In this document: in pieces, positions 39,108 to 48,087 of the stretch | Position numbering within the stretch: the stretch's first letter is position 1 | Layout of the letters: each line of letters starts with the position of its first letter | DNA from: CAVVFX01 sp963747535 | Lineage (GTDB): Bacteria; Acidobacteriota; Terriglobia; Bryobacterales; Bryobacteraceae | NCBI GenBank assembly: GCA_963747535.1 | Contig: CAVVFX010000011.1 | Coordinates: forward strand, 1-64,000 | DNA: 64,000 nucleotides | Direction: 5' to 3' | The notes under the pieces: generated by a model | What the model was told of the DNA's origin: nothing | What the model saw: the letters and a program-made list of their open reading frames with translations, nothing else | The model's database searches: none | Program-made: the position numbers and the translations under genes

Positions 39108-40887
39108 TCAGCTTTTCGGGATAACCGGCAGCGATACATACGAGTGAAAATTGCGGTCGTGATAGATCACCTGATCGGCGCGGCGGATTTCGGTCTCATC
39201 CTCCACCACTTTTCCAGTGTTCAAGTTGCGATCGAACCTGGGGAAGTTGCTGCTCGAAGATCTCGATGCGAATCCGGTGCCCTTTGCGAAACAGGTTACT
39301 GGTCACGCCCGTGTCGATGACCAGGCGATAGATTTCACCCGGCTTCATGAGCAGCGGCTTCTCCATGGATTCGCGATACCGGACCCGCAGAATCCCATCG
39401 GTGAGATTGCGCGCCTCGCCGTTGGGGAACACGTCCATCAGTTTCGCGGTGAAGTCGGTATCGGGCGCGTCGCTGGCCGCGCGCAGTACCACCTGAACCT
39501 CACCGGTCACTTCCATATCTTCCGCGAGGGCACCCGACGTGTATACCAGAATGTCACGGCGCTTCTCGACCGTCCGTTGATCCATCGGTCCCCAGGGAAA
39601 GATCGCGGGATTGCAGCATACCGCGCCACCCATGGTCGGGACAGGCTTTAGCGGATCGTAGGTGAACTGGTCGGGAAAAGCCCGAGCCTGCGGCGAACTC
39701 ACCAGCGAGCCATCTCCGTCGATCGAGTTGGCGTGCCCGTTGCTTGCCAGATAATAGCGGACGCGCCGTGTCCTCGCCGGAGGCCACTCACTTTCTTCGC
39801 GCCAGACATTGGCCCCCATCACGAAGATCTGCACCGGGGGTTGCGACAGCAACGGAGTGTCGAGACCCTTGAGCCAGTGATCGAACCACTGTAACTGAAA
39901 CCGCCGAATGGGCAAAGACGCCTGCGCGCCGAAGCTGATGTTCTTGAACGGGATCGACATATTGTGCGGCCAGGGACCGATCAATACGCGATTGGTCGCG
40001 GTATGTTTGTGCAGCGCCTGGAACGCGTCCAGATCGCTCTCGGCATAATTGTCATACCATCCGCCGACGGCAAACACGGGAATCCGGATGTCCTTGATGT
40101 GTTCGCGGGTGCTGAAGCGTTTCCAATAATCGTCGTCGGCCGGATGTTCCATCGACGCGCGATATATGGCCGATTCCTGGCCGGTGGCCGCGACGTCGGC
40201 GTAGCGCACCGGCAGGCTCCAGATGAACTTCTTGAAGTCCGGAACGAAATCGCTCCGTCGCGAGTTCTCCGACATCCACAACAGACGGTGTCCCAGTTTC
40301 ATGGCGCCGCCGGGAGAATAGAACCGGTCGCGATAGTCGTCCCAACCCGAGACTACGGGAAAGATCGCCTTGAGGTGCGGATTATTGAGCAGCGCAACTT
40401 TCCACTGCGCGATCCCCAGATAGGAGCCTCCCGTCATGCCGATCTTGCCATCGGACCAAGGCTGCGCCGCCATCCAGTTCAGGGTGTCGTCTCCGTCCGG
40501 GCCCTCCTGGGTGAGAGGCGAAAACACGCCCTCGGAAGCATAGCGGCCTCGCACGTCCTGCATTACCACCACGTAGCCGTGGTCCACGAAAGCGCGATAG
40601 TTGGGCACCAGTGTGTTGGTTTTGCCGTACGGAGTTCGGATGAGGATCGCAGGGAATCGGCCGGCTCCCGCAGGATGAAAGACGTTGGTCGAAAGATGCA
40701 CGCCGTCACGCATGGGGACCTTCAGGCCGAGTTCCATATAGGACGGCAAGACCTTTGGTGCGGAGGCTGTATTAGCCCCCGCGGATCGCACCGATGCCCC
40801 GAACACGGCAAGCGTGCCCGCGACGATCACACCGAGGATGGCGATACTGCGTTTTCGCACAGCGAATATTTGCACAAGGCGTCCCAA
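39108..40887 (-). CDS. CocE/NonD-family hydrolase (frameshifted near the C-terminus)
   Basis: An X-Pro dipeptidyl-peptidase-like serine hydrolase (family S15; acyl esterases such as cocaine esterase), about 592 residues when restored. Visible: signal anchor 'IAILGVIVAGTLAVFG', 'PMRDGVHLSTNVF', nucleophile 'GMTGGSYLGIAQW', 'AVGGWYDNYAES' and 'IGPWPHNM' (His). The first frame stops after 'HWKSGGG'. Skipping one base near 39252 gives the family-typical ending 'SNFPRFDRNLNTG' ... 'VIYHDRNFHSYVSLPVIP', with its stop at 39108. The start region overlaps the upstream glycosyltransferase gene by about 60 bases; GTG 40860 is an alternative start. Substrate unknown. Confidence 0.82.
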
Positions 40888-41972
40888 TACATTTGAGAGA
40901 TTCGAGCGAGGGCATGTTCGCGGCCGATGTGCTCAGCGGCCATGCGCCCGATCTCCCGGCTTAAAGCGCGGTCCTGCGCCAGTATACACATATAGTCGAA
41001 CAGTGCGGTGGTTTCGGCAACTCCGGGAGGCACCGGAAAGAAACTACCCGCCGGGAAATTGCTGTTTTCCTGGGCCTCTGTCAGCAGGACCGGCTTGCCG
41101 ATACCCATCAGCCGGATGGCGATGCCCGAAGTCTCGCCGGCCGCCGGTACCCGCAGATTGATGCAGGCGTCGACCGTGGAGGCCGCGCTCCAGAAGTCGC
41201 GCTCGCTTAAATAGGGCGCGCGATAGACGCCGGGCGTCGCGAGCAGTGGCGCGCAGGCGCGGGCGAGATCGCTCGACACAAATTCACCGGCCACCAGCAG
41301 CGCGAGCTTGGATTTCGATTCGTCCGGAACGGCCTGGCGCAAGCGGACGAAAGTCTCTAACACGGAGAACACCCGTTTGGACTCGCGCAGAAAGCCGAAA
41401 ACTCCGAAAAGATACGCGTACACCGGGATACCCAGCGCGCGGCGAAAACTCAAGGTAGCGACCGGATCGATGGCTGGTGGCGGGTCGAAGAAATGCGGTA
41501 TGGTCACGACGTTGGCTTGGGGATCATGCTGCCGGACCAGGTCCGCAGCGCCCGGATTGTGCACGATCACGGCGCGCGAGCGACCCGCGATCCGCTTCAA
41601 CATGGGATAGCGAAAGTAGCGTTCGTCGGTCGCCGAAGCTGCGCGCTCGTGCCACAACTGACGCCCGCGGTCACGATGCCACTCGCCATAGTTATAGACG
41701 AACTCGTCCACATACGCGGTTTCAGTGGAGGAGCCGAGGAACAGGTGCTGCAGCACCGCATCGTGCAGAACCACGACACCGGGGCGCTCGATGGCCTGTT
41801 GATAAATCGCGCGGTGGAGTTGGTTGTTGCCGATGTGATAAAGATGGACGCCGGCGTCCTGGGCATTCGGCCGGACGTCGCCAAACTTCTGCAGTGCGCG
41901 CAGCAGGGCGGCTGAATAGTCGGCGACGCCGGTGCGCGCCGGAGGGAGCGGAGAATGGAAGCCGGCGATCAC
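40827..41972 (-). CDS. Glycosyltransferase (GT4-like)
   Basis: About 381 residues. I start it at GTG 41972, where it overlaps the yggS stop (GTGA). This gives 'VIAGFHSPLPPARTGVADYS', the nucleotide-sugar glycosyltransferase opening in which the acceptor-binding loop 'P..TGVADYS' is conserved. The C-terminal half has 'YAYLFGVFGFLRESKRVFSV' and 'RVPAAGETSGIAIRLMGIGK' (E-x7-E region of GT4 retaining enzymes). It probably adds a sugar to an exopolysaccharide or glycan in the cytoplasm. Upstream codons in the same frame (to 42245) are shadow sequence of yggS. Confidence 0.8.
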   Translation of the reverse strand: MIAGFHSPLPPARTGVADYSAALLRALQKFGDVRPNAQDAGVHLYHIGNNQLHRAIYQQAIERPGVVVLHDAVLQHLFLGSSTETAYVDEFVYNYGEWHRDRGRQLWHERAASATDERYFRYPMLKRIAGRSRAVIVHNPGAADLVRQHDPQANVVTIPHFFDPPPAIDPVATLSFRRALGIPVYAYLFGVFGFLRESKRVFSVLETFVRLRQAVPDESKSKLALLVAGEFVSSDLARACAPLLATPGVYRAPYLSERDFWSAASTVDACINLRVPAAGETSGIAIRLMGIGKPVLLTEAQENSNFPAGSFFPVPPGVAETTALFDYMCILAQDRALSREIGRMAAEHIGREHALARISQMYWDALCKYSLCENAVSPSSV

Positions 41973-42652
41973 GCGATTTTCTTGCGCCTTCCAAACAGCG
42001 CCGTGCCGACGCGGACGCAGGTAGCGCCCTCCTCGATAGCCACTTCCATGTCGTTCGACATGCCCATGGAAAGCCCGGGGATCGTGTGCCGCGCCGCGAT
42101 TTCGCGCAAGCGGGCGAAGTAGGGCCGCGACTGTTCGGCGTCCTCGGACCAGGGCGGCACAGTCATCAGACCCAGTAGCCGCAGATTCGTGGCGGCACGG
42201 CAGGCGTCGACGATGGCCGGCACGTCGTCCGGCGCGGCGCCCCACTTGGAGGGTTCGTCGGAAAGCTTGACCTCAATCATGACGTCGAGCGTGCCAGCTT
42301 CGGGCACAGCTTCACTCAGGCGCCCGGCCAACTTGGGTGCATCCACCGTCTGAATCACCTGAAAGAGTTCGGCCGCACGCCGGGCCTTATTTGACTGCAG
42401 ATGTCCGATGAGATGGAACCGGGCATCGGGGAGATCGGCGACCAGCGGCGCTTTTCGCTCGAATTCCTGCACATAGTTTTCGCCGAACTCGCGCAACCCG
42501 AGTTCGTAAGCGTCGCGGATGGCGGTTGCGGGGAAGACTTTGGTAACGGCGATGAAGCGGATGTCCGAGGGGCGGCGATGCGCGCGCGCCGCCGCCGCCT
42601 CGATTCGCTCCTCGACGGCGGCGAGGCGGTTTTTCAGCCCGGGATCGGTCAC
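41969..42652 (-). CDS. yggS: YggS/PLPBP pyridoxal-phosphate homeostasis protein
   Basis: A 227-residue PLP-binding TIM-barrel protein that keeps vitamin B6 and amino-acid pools balanced; it has no known enzyme activity. The PLP lysine is in 'IAVTKVFPATAIRDAY'. 'FGENYVQEFERKAP', 'FHLIGHLQSNKARR' and 'GLSMGMSNDMEVAIEEGATC' are standard family motifs, and 'VRVGTALFGRRK' closes the phosphate site. Its stop overlaps the glycosyltransferase start by four bases. Normal length and intact. Confidence 0.95.
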   Translation of the reverse strand: MTDPGLKNRLAAVEERIEAAAARAHRRPSDIRFIAVTKVFPATAIRDAYELGLREFGENYVQEFERKAPLVADLPDARFHLIGHLQSNKARRAAELFQVIQTVDAPKLAGRLSEAVPEAGTLDVMIEVKLSDEPSKWGAAPDDVPAIVDACRAATNLRLLGLMTVPPWSEDAEQSRPYFARLREIAARHTIPGLSMGMSNDMEVAIEEGATCVRVGTALFGRRKKIA

Positions 42653-42676
42653 CTATCCACAATAACCTGACGGCGC

Positions 42677-42724
42677 GGGGCAGGCCATCGTTTGTTGCGG
42701 GCTGCCGGCTGCGCCGTCCGGCCG
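42677..42724 (+). repeat. Hairpin repeat family A (degenerate)
   Basis: GGGGCAGGCCATCG, TTTGTTGCGGGCTGCC, then GGCTGCGCCGTCCGGCC. It ends directly at the stop codon of the ImmA-like gene (42725). Confidence 0.68.
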
Positions 42725-44038
42725 TTACGCGCTGAGCCGCGCCAAATTATGATTCTGGATTTGATGGCGGATGACAAGGTCTGAAACTTGAAATTCCCGA
42801 GCCAGCTCTTCCAAGTCCTCTTCACCGACAGGGTCCTCCCCAATCCGCTTCCGAATCGATTCCGCGGGTGCGAGAAACTCTGCCGCGAAGGCACGGTTAC
42901 GCTGCTGGTGCTCAGTCCTGCTACGCGTCACCAGCGACGGCTGGTCCGACGCAAGGTAGTCCGCGAGCGCGCGGCACAAGCTGAATCTATCTTGCTCTTC
43001 GCGAAGATGAGAGCGAAGCCCGAATACGGGAGCATCCGTCCGCGATGGGGCTGAAATTGCATCAATGCGAGAAGGCGCATCAAACTGTCTTATTTCGAAA
43101 GAACCGAGTTCGCGTTTGAGGTACTCATAAAGACCAGCGGCAACAGGGGGGCCGCTTTCTCGGCCCACCAAGAGGGCTTCGATCTCTGTGGATGTGAGCC
43201 CCAAATAGGAGCGCGCCGCCCGGGCCTCACTGTATCCATCGCGCCATGGGATTCCCGATCCCAGCATTCGCAGTTTTTCACGAAATTCTCGCCACTTGCC
43301 TTGTTCCGAAGCTACAAGACGGGCGGAATCGACGAAGGACTTCACTACCTGAGCTCCGGAAGCAATCTGCCCCAACGGGATTGCATCGCAAAAATCCTCT
43401 ATTACCGGCTCGGGTAGCCAAACGCCCAGATGCTCAATCTCGTCGGCGACGGAATCTTCGATGTCAAATGGGTCGCAGCCGAGGCGGGCGGCTCTCTCGC
43501 AAAAGGTCTTTTGTTCCGGATCTTGCTCAGCGTCTTGAATGGCCTGCCACTCTTGGACAAGATACGACCCGTGCACACGCTTTATTTCCAATCGTTCAAT
43601 CACTGCATTCACGAGCCGGCGAAACTCTTCTCGGACCAGAGACTTGGCTAATATCGTCGAGCCACCCAACAGGAAACTGACGCCGGCAGCACACGCAGAA
43701 ACGGGACGCCAAATCAGTTCAATCTGTGTTTCGGTTGGGCGAAAGCTCAGGTCCGGAAGAGCAAAGCCCTCCCTTGCCGCAAGCAGCCTGTGACGCGAGT
43801 CATGCGCATCGGTCCGCCACTCGTCCCACAAAAACCACCAATTCGCGATCGCCCATTCCGCGATCGGATACAACGGTACATAGATGCCTGTCCGGATACT
43901 CTCCGCGCGCGTCACTTCGACCTTGGTGATGGCCTCGCTGCCGCAACGAATTTCGAGGCGCGCCCACGTGGAATCAAGCTCGGGTGCGCGAACTTTGGGA
44001 GCGTCTTCCCACTCGAATTGAATCCGGAAATCAGCCAT
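42725..44038 (-). CDS. Protein with degenerate ImmA/IrrE metallopeptidase-like domain
   Basis: A 437-residue protein. Residues about 350-400 carry the ImmA/IrrE signature pair, but the zinc motif is lost. Where active members have 'RFtlAHElgHyl', this reads 'RFSLCRALADYL', so neither histidine nor the catalytic glutamate is present. The second half 'RNRAFAAEFLAPAESIRKRI' is well kept, followed by a helical 'LAREFQVSDLVIRHQIQNHN' module. The N-terminal 300 residues are unassigned and tryptophan-rich at about 60-75 ('WAIANWWFLWDEWR'). It is preceded by, and overlaps by eight bases, a small gene, and lies beside an ISP restriction-modification remnant. ImmA/IrrE proteins normally cleave repressors; this one more likely acts by binding. 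Function unknown. Confidence 0.72.
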   Translation of the reverse strand: MADFRIQFEWEDAPKVRAPELDSTWARLEIRCGSEAITKVEVTRAESIRTGIYVPLYPIAEWAIANWWFLWDEWRTDAHDSRHRLLAAREGFALPDLSFRPTETQIELIWRPVSACAAGVSFLLGGSTILAKSLVREEFRRLVNAVIERLEIKRVHGSYLVQEWQAIQDAEQDPEQKTFCERAARLGCDPFDIEDSVADEIEHLGVWLPEPVIEDFCDAIPLGQIASGAQVVKSFVDSARLVASEQGKWREFREKLRMLGSGIPWRDGYSEARAARSYLGLTSTEIEALLVGRESGPPVAAGLYEYLKRELGSFEIRQFDAPSRIDAISAPSRTDAPVFGLRSHLREEQDRFSLCRALADYLASDQPSLVTRSRTEHQQRNRAFAAEFLAPAESIRKRIGEDPVGEEDLEELAREFQVSDLVIRHQIQNHNLARLSA

Positions 44039-44325
44039 TTCCCGTCCTCAGTTCGAGGGGGGCCTCGTCGGGATCGATCGGGTAACCCTTGTAGTGTCCG
44101 AGCGCTTGATTGGTAAGCCGTCCTTCAAAGAAACGCTCTCCATCGCGGCGCCATATGTAACGGAAAGTCTCCTTCCATCAGCCCTCCGGCGTTGCCTTCC
44201 GCGATCGCGCTCTTGACCCAAGCCGTCAACTCCAGTTGGGCGCCGTTAAGGTCAGGTGGGCAAAGACTCGCGTCGCTTCTTGCGTTAGGGAGTTTATGTT
44301 CGGGGCTGCCAGTGTAGGTTGCCAT
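44031..44325 (-). CDS. Small conserved protein, partner of ImmA-like gene (frameshifted)
   Basis: About 97 residues when one extra base near 44160 is skipped: 'MATYTGSPEHKLPNARSDAS' ... 'LMEGDFP', then 'YIWRRDGERFFEGRLTNQAL', 'GHYKGYPIDPDEAP' and the stop inside the start of the downstream gene (ATGGCTGA overlap). No domain is recognised. The tight overlap implies co-translation with the degenerate ImmA/IrrE protein and a shared function, perhaps a regulator or antitoxin-like partner. An alternative start lies 30 bases upstream. Confidence 0.55.
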
Positions 44326-44476
44326 CGCGGCCGCACGCTCCCGTTGCGGAGATGTCATCTCGATCAAAGACCTGCGGCGAAATCGAGTCCGGGTTGAGGG
44401 ACGTCTCAAGTTTGGCTCCAGTTTCAAGCGTAACATCCACCTGTTTGTGCCCTTTGTTACCATGCGGTAGGCCTCA

Positions 44477-45351
44477 ATGCTCGACCCCGCGCCTCACATC
44501 GAACCCGGCGACCCCATCATTAAGACGTACCTTCAGGATCTCCAGCACCTGAAATCCCAGCACGTCGCCCACGAACTCGGTCTTAAAGGGCCCTTCCAGA
44601 CCCTCCTCGACAAGGCTGCCAAGAAGCGCGGCTGGACCCTCGTACCCGAGCTCTCCACTTACTCCGGTGGCAAGCGCGTGGTCCCCGACGGCACGGTCCG
44701 CGATGAATTTCGTTTGGCCCGCGGCTGGTGGGAAGCCAAGGATACCGCCGACAACCTCGCCGCCGAGATCCAGAAGAAGCTTCGTGCCGGCTACCCTGCA
44801 CGCAACACCATCTTCGAGGACACCCAAACCGCCGTCCTCTTCCAGGACCGCTCCGAACGCGGCGAATATCTTCTGACCGAGCCTCTCAAACTCGCCGATC
44901 TCCTCAATACTTTCTTCGCCCACGACGAATCCGACGAGCGCGAATTCCAGCGCGCCATGGATGAGTTCAAATCCCGCATTCCGGATCTCGCGGAATCGTT
45001 GCGCAGCCACATTTCCGAAGCTCACGCAAAGAACCGCCGGTTCAAAGCCGCGTTCTCCGACTTCGTGTCGCTGTGCCGTGCCTCCCTTAACCCGAGCCTG
45101 TCTGAAGCTCAGGTAGACGAGATGCTCATCCAGCACCTGCTGACCGAGCGTCTCATGCGCAATCTCTTCCAGAACCCCGAATTCACCACGCGCAACGTCA
45201 TCGCCGCGCAGGTTCAGAATACCAGGTCAAAGGCGACTCCGACCCCAACCGCGAAGAGGACCCCGGCTACATCCTGCGCCTGCTACGCCAGGTGATCCGC
45301 GTGAGCATCGAAACCGCCGCGATCGTGAGCAACCTCCCAGCTTATCGCTAG
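44477..45351 (+). pseudogene. Type ISP restriction-modification enzyme with massive internal deletion
   Basis: Residues 1-245 are the N-terminal nuclease part of a single-chain type ISP enzyme (LlaGI/LlaBIII type): 'HELGLKGPFQTLLDKAAKKR', 'VVPDGTVRDEFRLARGWWEA', 'KDTADNLAAEIQKKL' (D..E-x-K motif), 'AVLFQDRS' and 'EFTTRNVIAAQV'. Then the frame changes, and from about 45225 another frame reads 'SDPNREEDPGYILRLLRQVI', 'RVSIETAAIVSNLP' and stop, which is the extreme C-terminus of the same enzyme family. The helicase, methyltransferase and target-recognition parts (more than 1000 residues in relatives, about 1500-1600 in total) are missing. The junction is near 45213-45225. This is a dead defence gene; it cannot methylate or translocate. 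Confidence 0.8.
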
Positions 45352-45428
45352 CCCGTGACCGGCATACCTCTCTCCACAAAATGGAGATATTTATTCCAGC
45401 ACCCTCTCCGTGCTAACTTTAGGTCGCC

Positions 45429-46892
45429 ATGGACAGTGTGCGGCAGGCGATCGAGACGTTTGTGTCCGGTTCGCTTGAGCCGGCGGTACTGGAGCCCGGC
45501 GAGCCGTTTATTCCGATCGTCAGGGACCACTACGCACTGGAACAGCGCGGCCAGCGGCTGACCCTGCAGGTCTGGGACGATCAACGCAACCTGGTCCGGC
45601 GTATTCTCCGGATCGAGCAGCAGCAGCGCGGACGGCTCACCCTTGCGGTCGAGAAGTTCGCGCGGCGCGAAGGGTTGATCGATCTGGTCGACCGTGCCCG
45701 TCCCACCACCCGGGAGTTACAGCGCAAGAGTTCGCGAAGGGTCTTCCGCGAGCGGCTGCGGATGTTCCTCTCCCGCGAGTTTCCCGCGTGGAGAATCGCG
45801 GAGGTGACCTCCGAAGCGGACCTGGAACATAGCCTCTCGCCGGCCTTCCCGCGCGCCTTCCTGCGGCGTGGCGCAAGTGGCTGGGCGGCCATCGGCGCCG
45901 GTCCGGAGGTTGCGGACGTTTCGGGTTGTCTGGCGTATGGCCTCATCTGGCTGGATTACCTCCGGCGTCGCGAGCCCAGGATCACGATCGAGGGGCTGGC
46001 TATGGTGGTGCCCGCAGGAAAAGAACGTGCGGTCTCGTTGCGCATCCCTTTCCTGAATCACGCTGCGGCGCAATTCGCCATCTTCACCTACACCGAAGAG
46101 GATTTCGCGGTGCGCCTCGATCCGACCGACTATGGCAACGTGCAGACCCTCCTGGACCCGTGCGTCCGGCCGTCCTCGCGGAATGTGCGGCAGGCCGATC
46201 TCCACCACCTCAACGGAATTCCCGGGCTCGCCTCGATCGAGAAGCCGGACGGGTCGCTGTCGCTGCGTGTCAATGGCTGGGAGGTCGCGCGTATTGCCGA
46301 TCCGCCCGATGAAGCGCGAGCGAGGGAGATCGAAGCTCTGGCGGACGGAGTTTCGCACCTGCGATCGGAAACGGCGGAGAATACGCAGAATCCGCTTTAC
46401 CGGAACCAGCCTGAATCGTGGCTCGAAGCAGTAGTGCGAGCGAATCTGCCCGTCGTCGATCCCAGCCTGCGCACTTCTCCGGTGTACGAACAGGCGCCGA
46501 CGTTCACGGCCGGCGATCGTGCCATTATCGATCTGCTGGCCTGCGACACGCACGGCCGTCTGGCCGTCATCGAGATCAAAGCCACCGCCGATCTCCAGCT
46601 TCCGCTGCAGGCGCTGGACTACTGGTTGCGGGTCAAATGGCATCTGGATCGCGGCGAATTCGCCGCCTCCGGCTATTTCCCCGGGGTCGAGCTTCGTCCC
46701 GATCCGCCGAGGCTGCTGCTGGTGGCGCCGGCGCTCGAATTTCACCCGACCAGTGAGAATATTCTTGCGCTCCTGGCACCTTCTATTTGCGTGGAACGGA
46801 TCGGCGTGAACGCCGGGTGGCGGAAGAATTTGCGGATCCTGTTCCGGGCTTTAAACCACGAAGCGCCGGGGCATGGTACCTGGAAGGAGTAA
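45429..46892 (+). CDS. PD-(D/E)xK nuclease-fold protein of unknown function
   Basis: A 487-residue protein. Its last 170 residues carry a clear PD-(D/E)xK core: 'WLEAVVRANL' (E on the first helix), 'DRAIIDLLACDTHGRLAVIE' plus 'IKA' (D-x(n)-E-x-K) and 'LPLQALDYWLRVKWH' (Q motif helix), as in RecB-like and restriction nucleases. The first 300 residues ('VRQAIETFVSGSLEPAVLEP', 'FRERLRMFLSREFPAWRIAE') are not assigned to any domain I know; similar proteins occur in Acidobacteriota. It lies between the deleted ISP restriction gene and vapBC, which suggests a defence or genome-maintenance role, but this is inference from context. Confidence 0.75.
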   Translation: MDSVRQAIETFVSGSLEPAVLEPGEPFIPIVRDHYALEQRGQRLTLQVWDDQRNLVRRILRIEQQQRGRLTLAVEKFARREGLIDLVDRARPTTRELQRKSSRRVFRERLRMFLSREFPAWRIAEVTSEADLEHSLSPAFPRAFLRRGASGWAAIGAGPEVADVSGCLAYGLIWLDYLRRREPRITIEGLAMVVPAGKERAVSLRIPFLNHAAAQFAIFTYTEEDFAVRLDPTDYGNVQTLLDPCVRPSSRNVRQADLHHLNGIPGLASIEKPDGSLSLRVNGWEVARIADPPDEARAREIEALADGVSHLRSETAENTQNPLYRNQPESWLEAVVRANLPVVDPSLRTSPVYEQAPTFTAGDRAIIDLLACDTHGRLAVIEIKATADLQLPLQALDYWLRVKWHLDRGEFAASGYFPGVELRPDPPRLLLVAPALEFHPTSENILALLAPSICVERIGVNAGWRKNLRILFRALNHEAPGHGTWKE

Positions 46893-46946
46893 TGGGATTT
46901 AAATGGATTTAAATGGGATTTACAGTGGGATCAGGAGTGGGATTTA
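46893..46946 (+). repeat. Short direct repeats upstream of vapBC
   Basis: Four variants of TGGGATTTA: GGGATTTAAA, GGATTTAAA, GGGATTTACA, then GTGGGATTTA after a spacer. AT-rich and tandem, they end about 40 bases before the antitoxin start and could form an operator for VapBC autoregulation. Confidence 0.5.
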
Positions 46947-46984
46947 GTGCTACACTGATTGACATGGGTACGGAGACCCAAGTC

Positions 46985-47248
46985 ATGACCAGAACACACG
47001 TCATTTTGCCGGATGATGTGGTGGCCGCGATCGACGAACTCGTGGGACAACGGGGGCGGAGCAGTTTCCTCACGGAGGCCGCTCGGGAGGCCATCAAACG
47101 CCGCCGCTTGAAAACGTTCCTCGAAAGCGACGAAGTGGCGTGGAAAGCGAAGGATCATCCGGAGTTGGCGGATGGCGCGGATGCGTATGTGAGAGCCATG
47201 CGTCAGGAAGGCGAGGAGTCGGACAGCGAGCGCAGAGGGTATCGATAG
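46985..47248 (+). CDS. vapB: VapB-like antitoxin (ribbon-helix-helix)
   Basis: An 87-residue DNA-binding antitoxin. I choose ATG 46985, preceded by CGGAG. The start 'MTRTHVILPDDVVAAIDELV' followed by 'GRSSFLTEAAREAIKRRRLK' is a ribbon-helix-helix domain, and the acidic C-terminal tail (about 55-87) is the toxin-neutralising part. It lies three bases before the PIN toxin gene, giving one operon that would be repressed by the antitoxin-toxin complex at the upstream repeats. A longer frame from 46913 has no support. Confidence 0.87.
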   Translation: MTRTHVILPDDVVAAIDELVGQRGRSSFLTEAAREAIKRRRLKTFLESDEVAWKAKDHPELADGADAYVRAMRQEGEESDSERRGYR

Positions 47249-47251
47249 ACG

Positions 47252-47629
47252 ATGCCGGTTGCAGCGCCCGCCGCCTTCCTGCTCGATACGTCACGGATTA
47301 TCGATGCCTTGAACGGCAAGCGGGATTGTAAGGCTTATTTGAGCCACCTGCTCGCAGAAGGCCACGCGCTCGCCTGCTGCACTATCAACGTGATTGAGAT
47401 CTACGCAGGTATGCGCCCGAAGGAACGCGCGGCCACCGATTCGTTTCTGCAGAATCTGGAGTATTACGACGTTACCTGGAAAATTGCGGAGCGAGCCGGG
47501 AGATTGCGTTACGATTGGGCTCGCAAGGGCCATACCCTATCGTTGGCCGACGTCACGATCGCGGCAGTGGCGATGGAGCATGGGCTGATTCTTCTGACCG
47601 ATAACCCTCGCCATTTCCCGATGTTATAG
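47252..47629 (+). CDS. vapC: VapC-like PIN-domain ribonuclease toxin
   Basis: A 125-residue PIN-domain RNase. The acidic metal-binding residues are present: Asp in 'AFLLDTSRIIDAL', Glu in 'TINVIEIYAGM', Asp in 'LSLADVTIAAVAM' and the final 'LTDNPRHFPM'. VapC toxins cut tRNAs or rRNA when freed from VapB. It follows vapB with a three-base gap. Intact and of normal length, in contrast to the truncated toxin at the left end of the window. Confidence 0.92.
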   Translation: MPVAAPAAFLLDTSRIIDALNGKRDCKAYLSHLLAEGHALACCTINVIEIYAGMRPKERAATDSFLQNLEYYDVTWKIAERAGRLRYDWARKGHTLSLADVTIAAVAMEHGLILLTDNPRHFPML

Positions 47630-47673
47630 CCGCTTCTCACGGTCGCGGCCTCAGTAACTGTCTTGTTGTCTAA

Positions 47674-48087
47674 TTACCATTCCGAGTATTTCGTACCATC
47701 CAGGCTCGTCTTATCCGATCCGCTCTTCACGTCGAAGATTCCGGGCTCGTTCTGGTTGGCCGCGTTATTCGGGTCTTCCATGATCTTTTCCCACGTCGTA
47801 TTCGAACCCGTGATCGGGTCGATAGGAATGCTTCTCAGATAACCGTCCGTTACCAGATCCTCTAGCGTCTGCGGCGCCTTTTGCCGGTCGTAGCTGTACT
47901 CGTCGATCACCTGCCGGAGGGTGAACAGGTTGTTGCGCAGCACGCTTTCCTTCGCCCGGATAATCGATTTCTGGTAATACGGAACCGCGATGCCGATCAG
48001 GATCACCACGATCGCCATCACGATCATCATTTCGATGAGCGTGAAGCCGAATTCGCGGCGGCTACCACTCCGAATATGGTGTGCCAT
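47674..48087 (-). CDS. Type II secretion/pilus major pseudopilin (GspG-like)
   Basis: About 137 residues. Start ATG 48087 lies within the last codons of the upstream pseudopilin gene. The prepilin cleavage motif 'REFGFTLIEMMIVMAIVVIL' (cut after G, Glu at +5) opens the mature protein. The C-terminal part 'LVTDGYLRSIPIDPITG', 'TTWEKIMED' and 'GIFDVKSGSDKT' is the calcium-binding-loop region of GspG pseudopilins. It forms part of a T2SS or type IV pilus operon with the secretin upstream. The ending 'DGTKYSEW' is shared with the upstream paralogue. Confidence 0.88.
   Translation of the reverse strand: MAHHIRSGSRREFGFTLIEMMIVMAIVVILIGIAVPYYQKSIIRAKESVLRNNLFTLRQVIDEYSYDRQKAPQTLEDLVTDGYLRSIPIDPITGSNTTWEKIMEDPNNAANQNEPGIFDVKSGSDKTSLDGTKYSEW

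Noticed and set aside
40827..42245. Longer glycosyltransferase with an extra 91-residue arginine-rich N-terminus
   Set aside because: Those codons are the shadow of yggS in another frame; the GTGA overlap gives a proper start at 41972.
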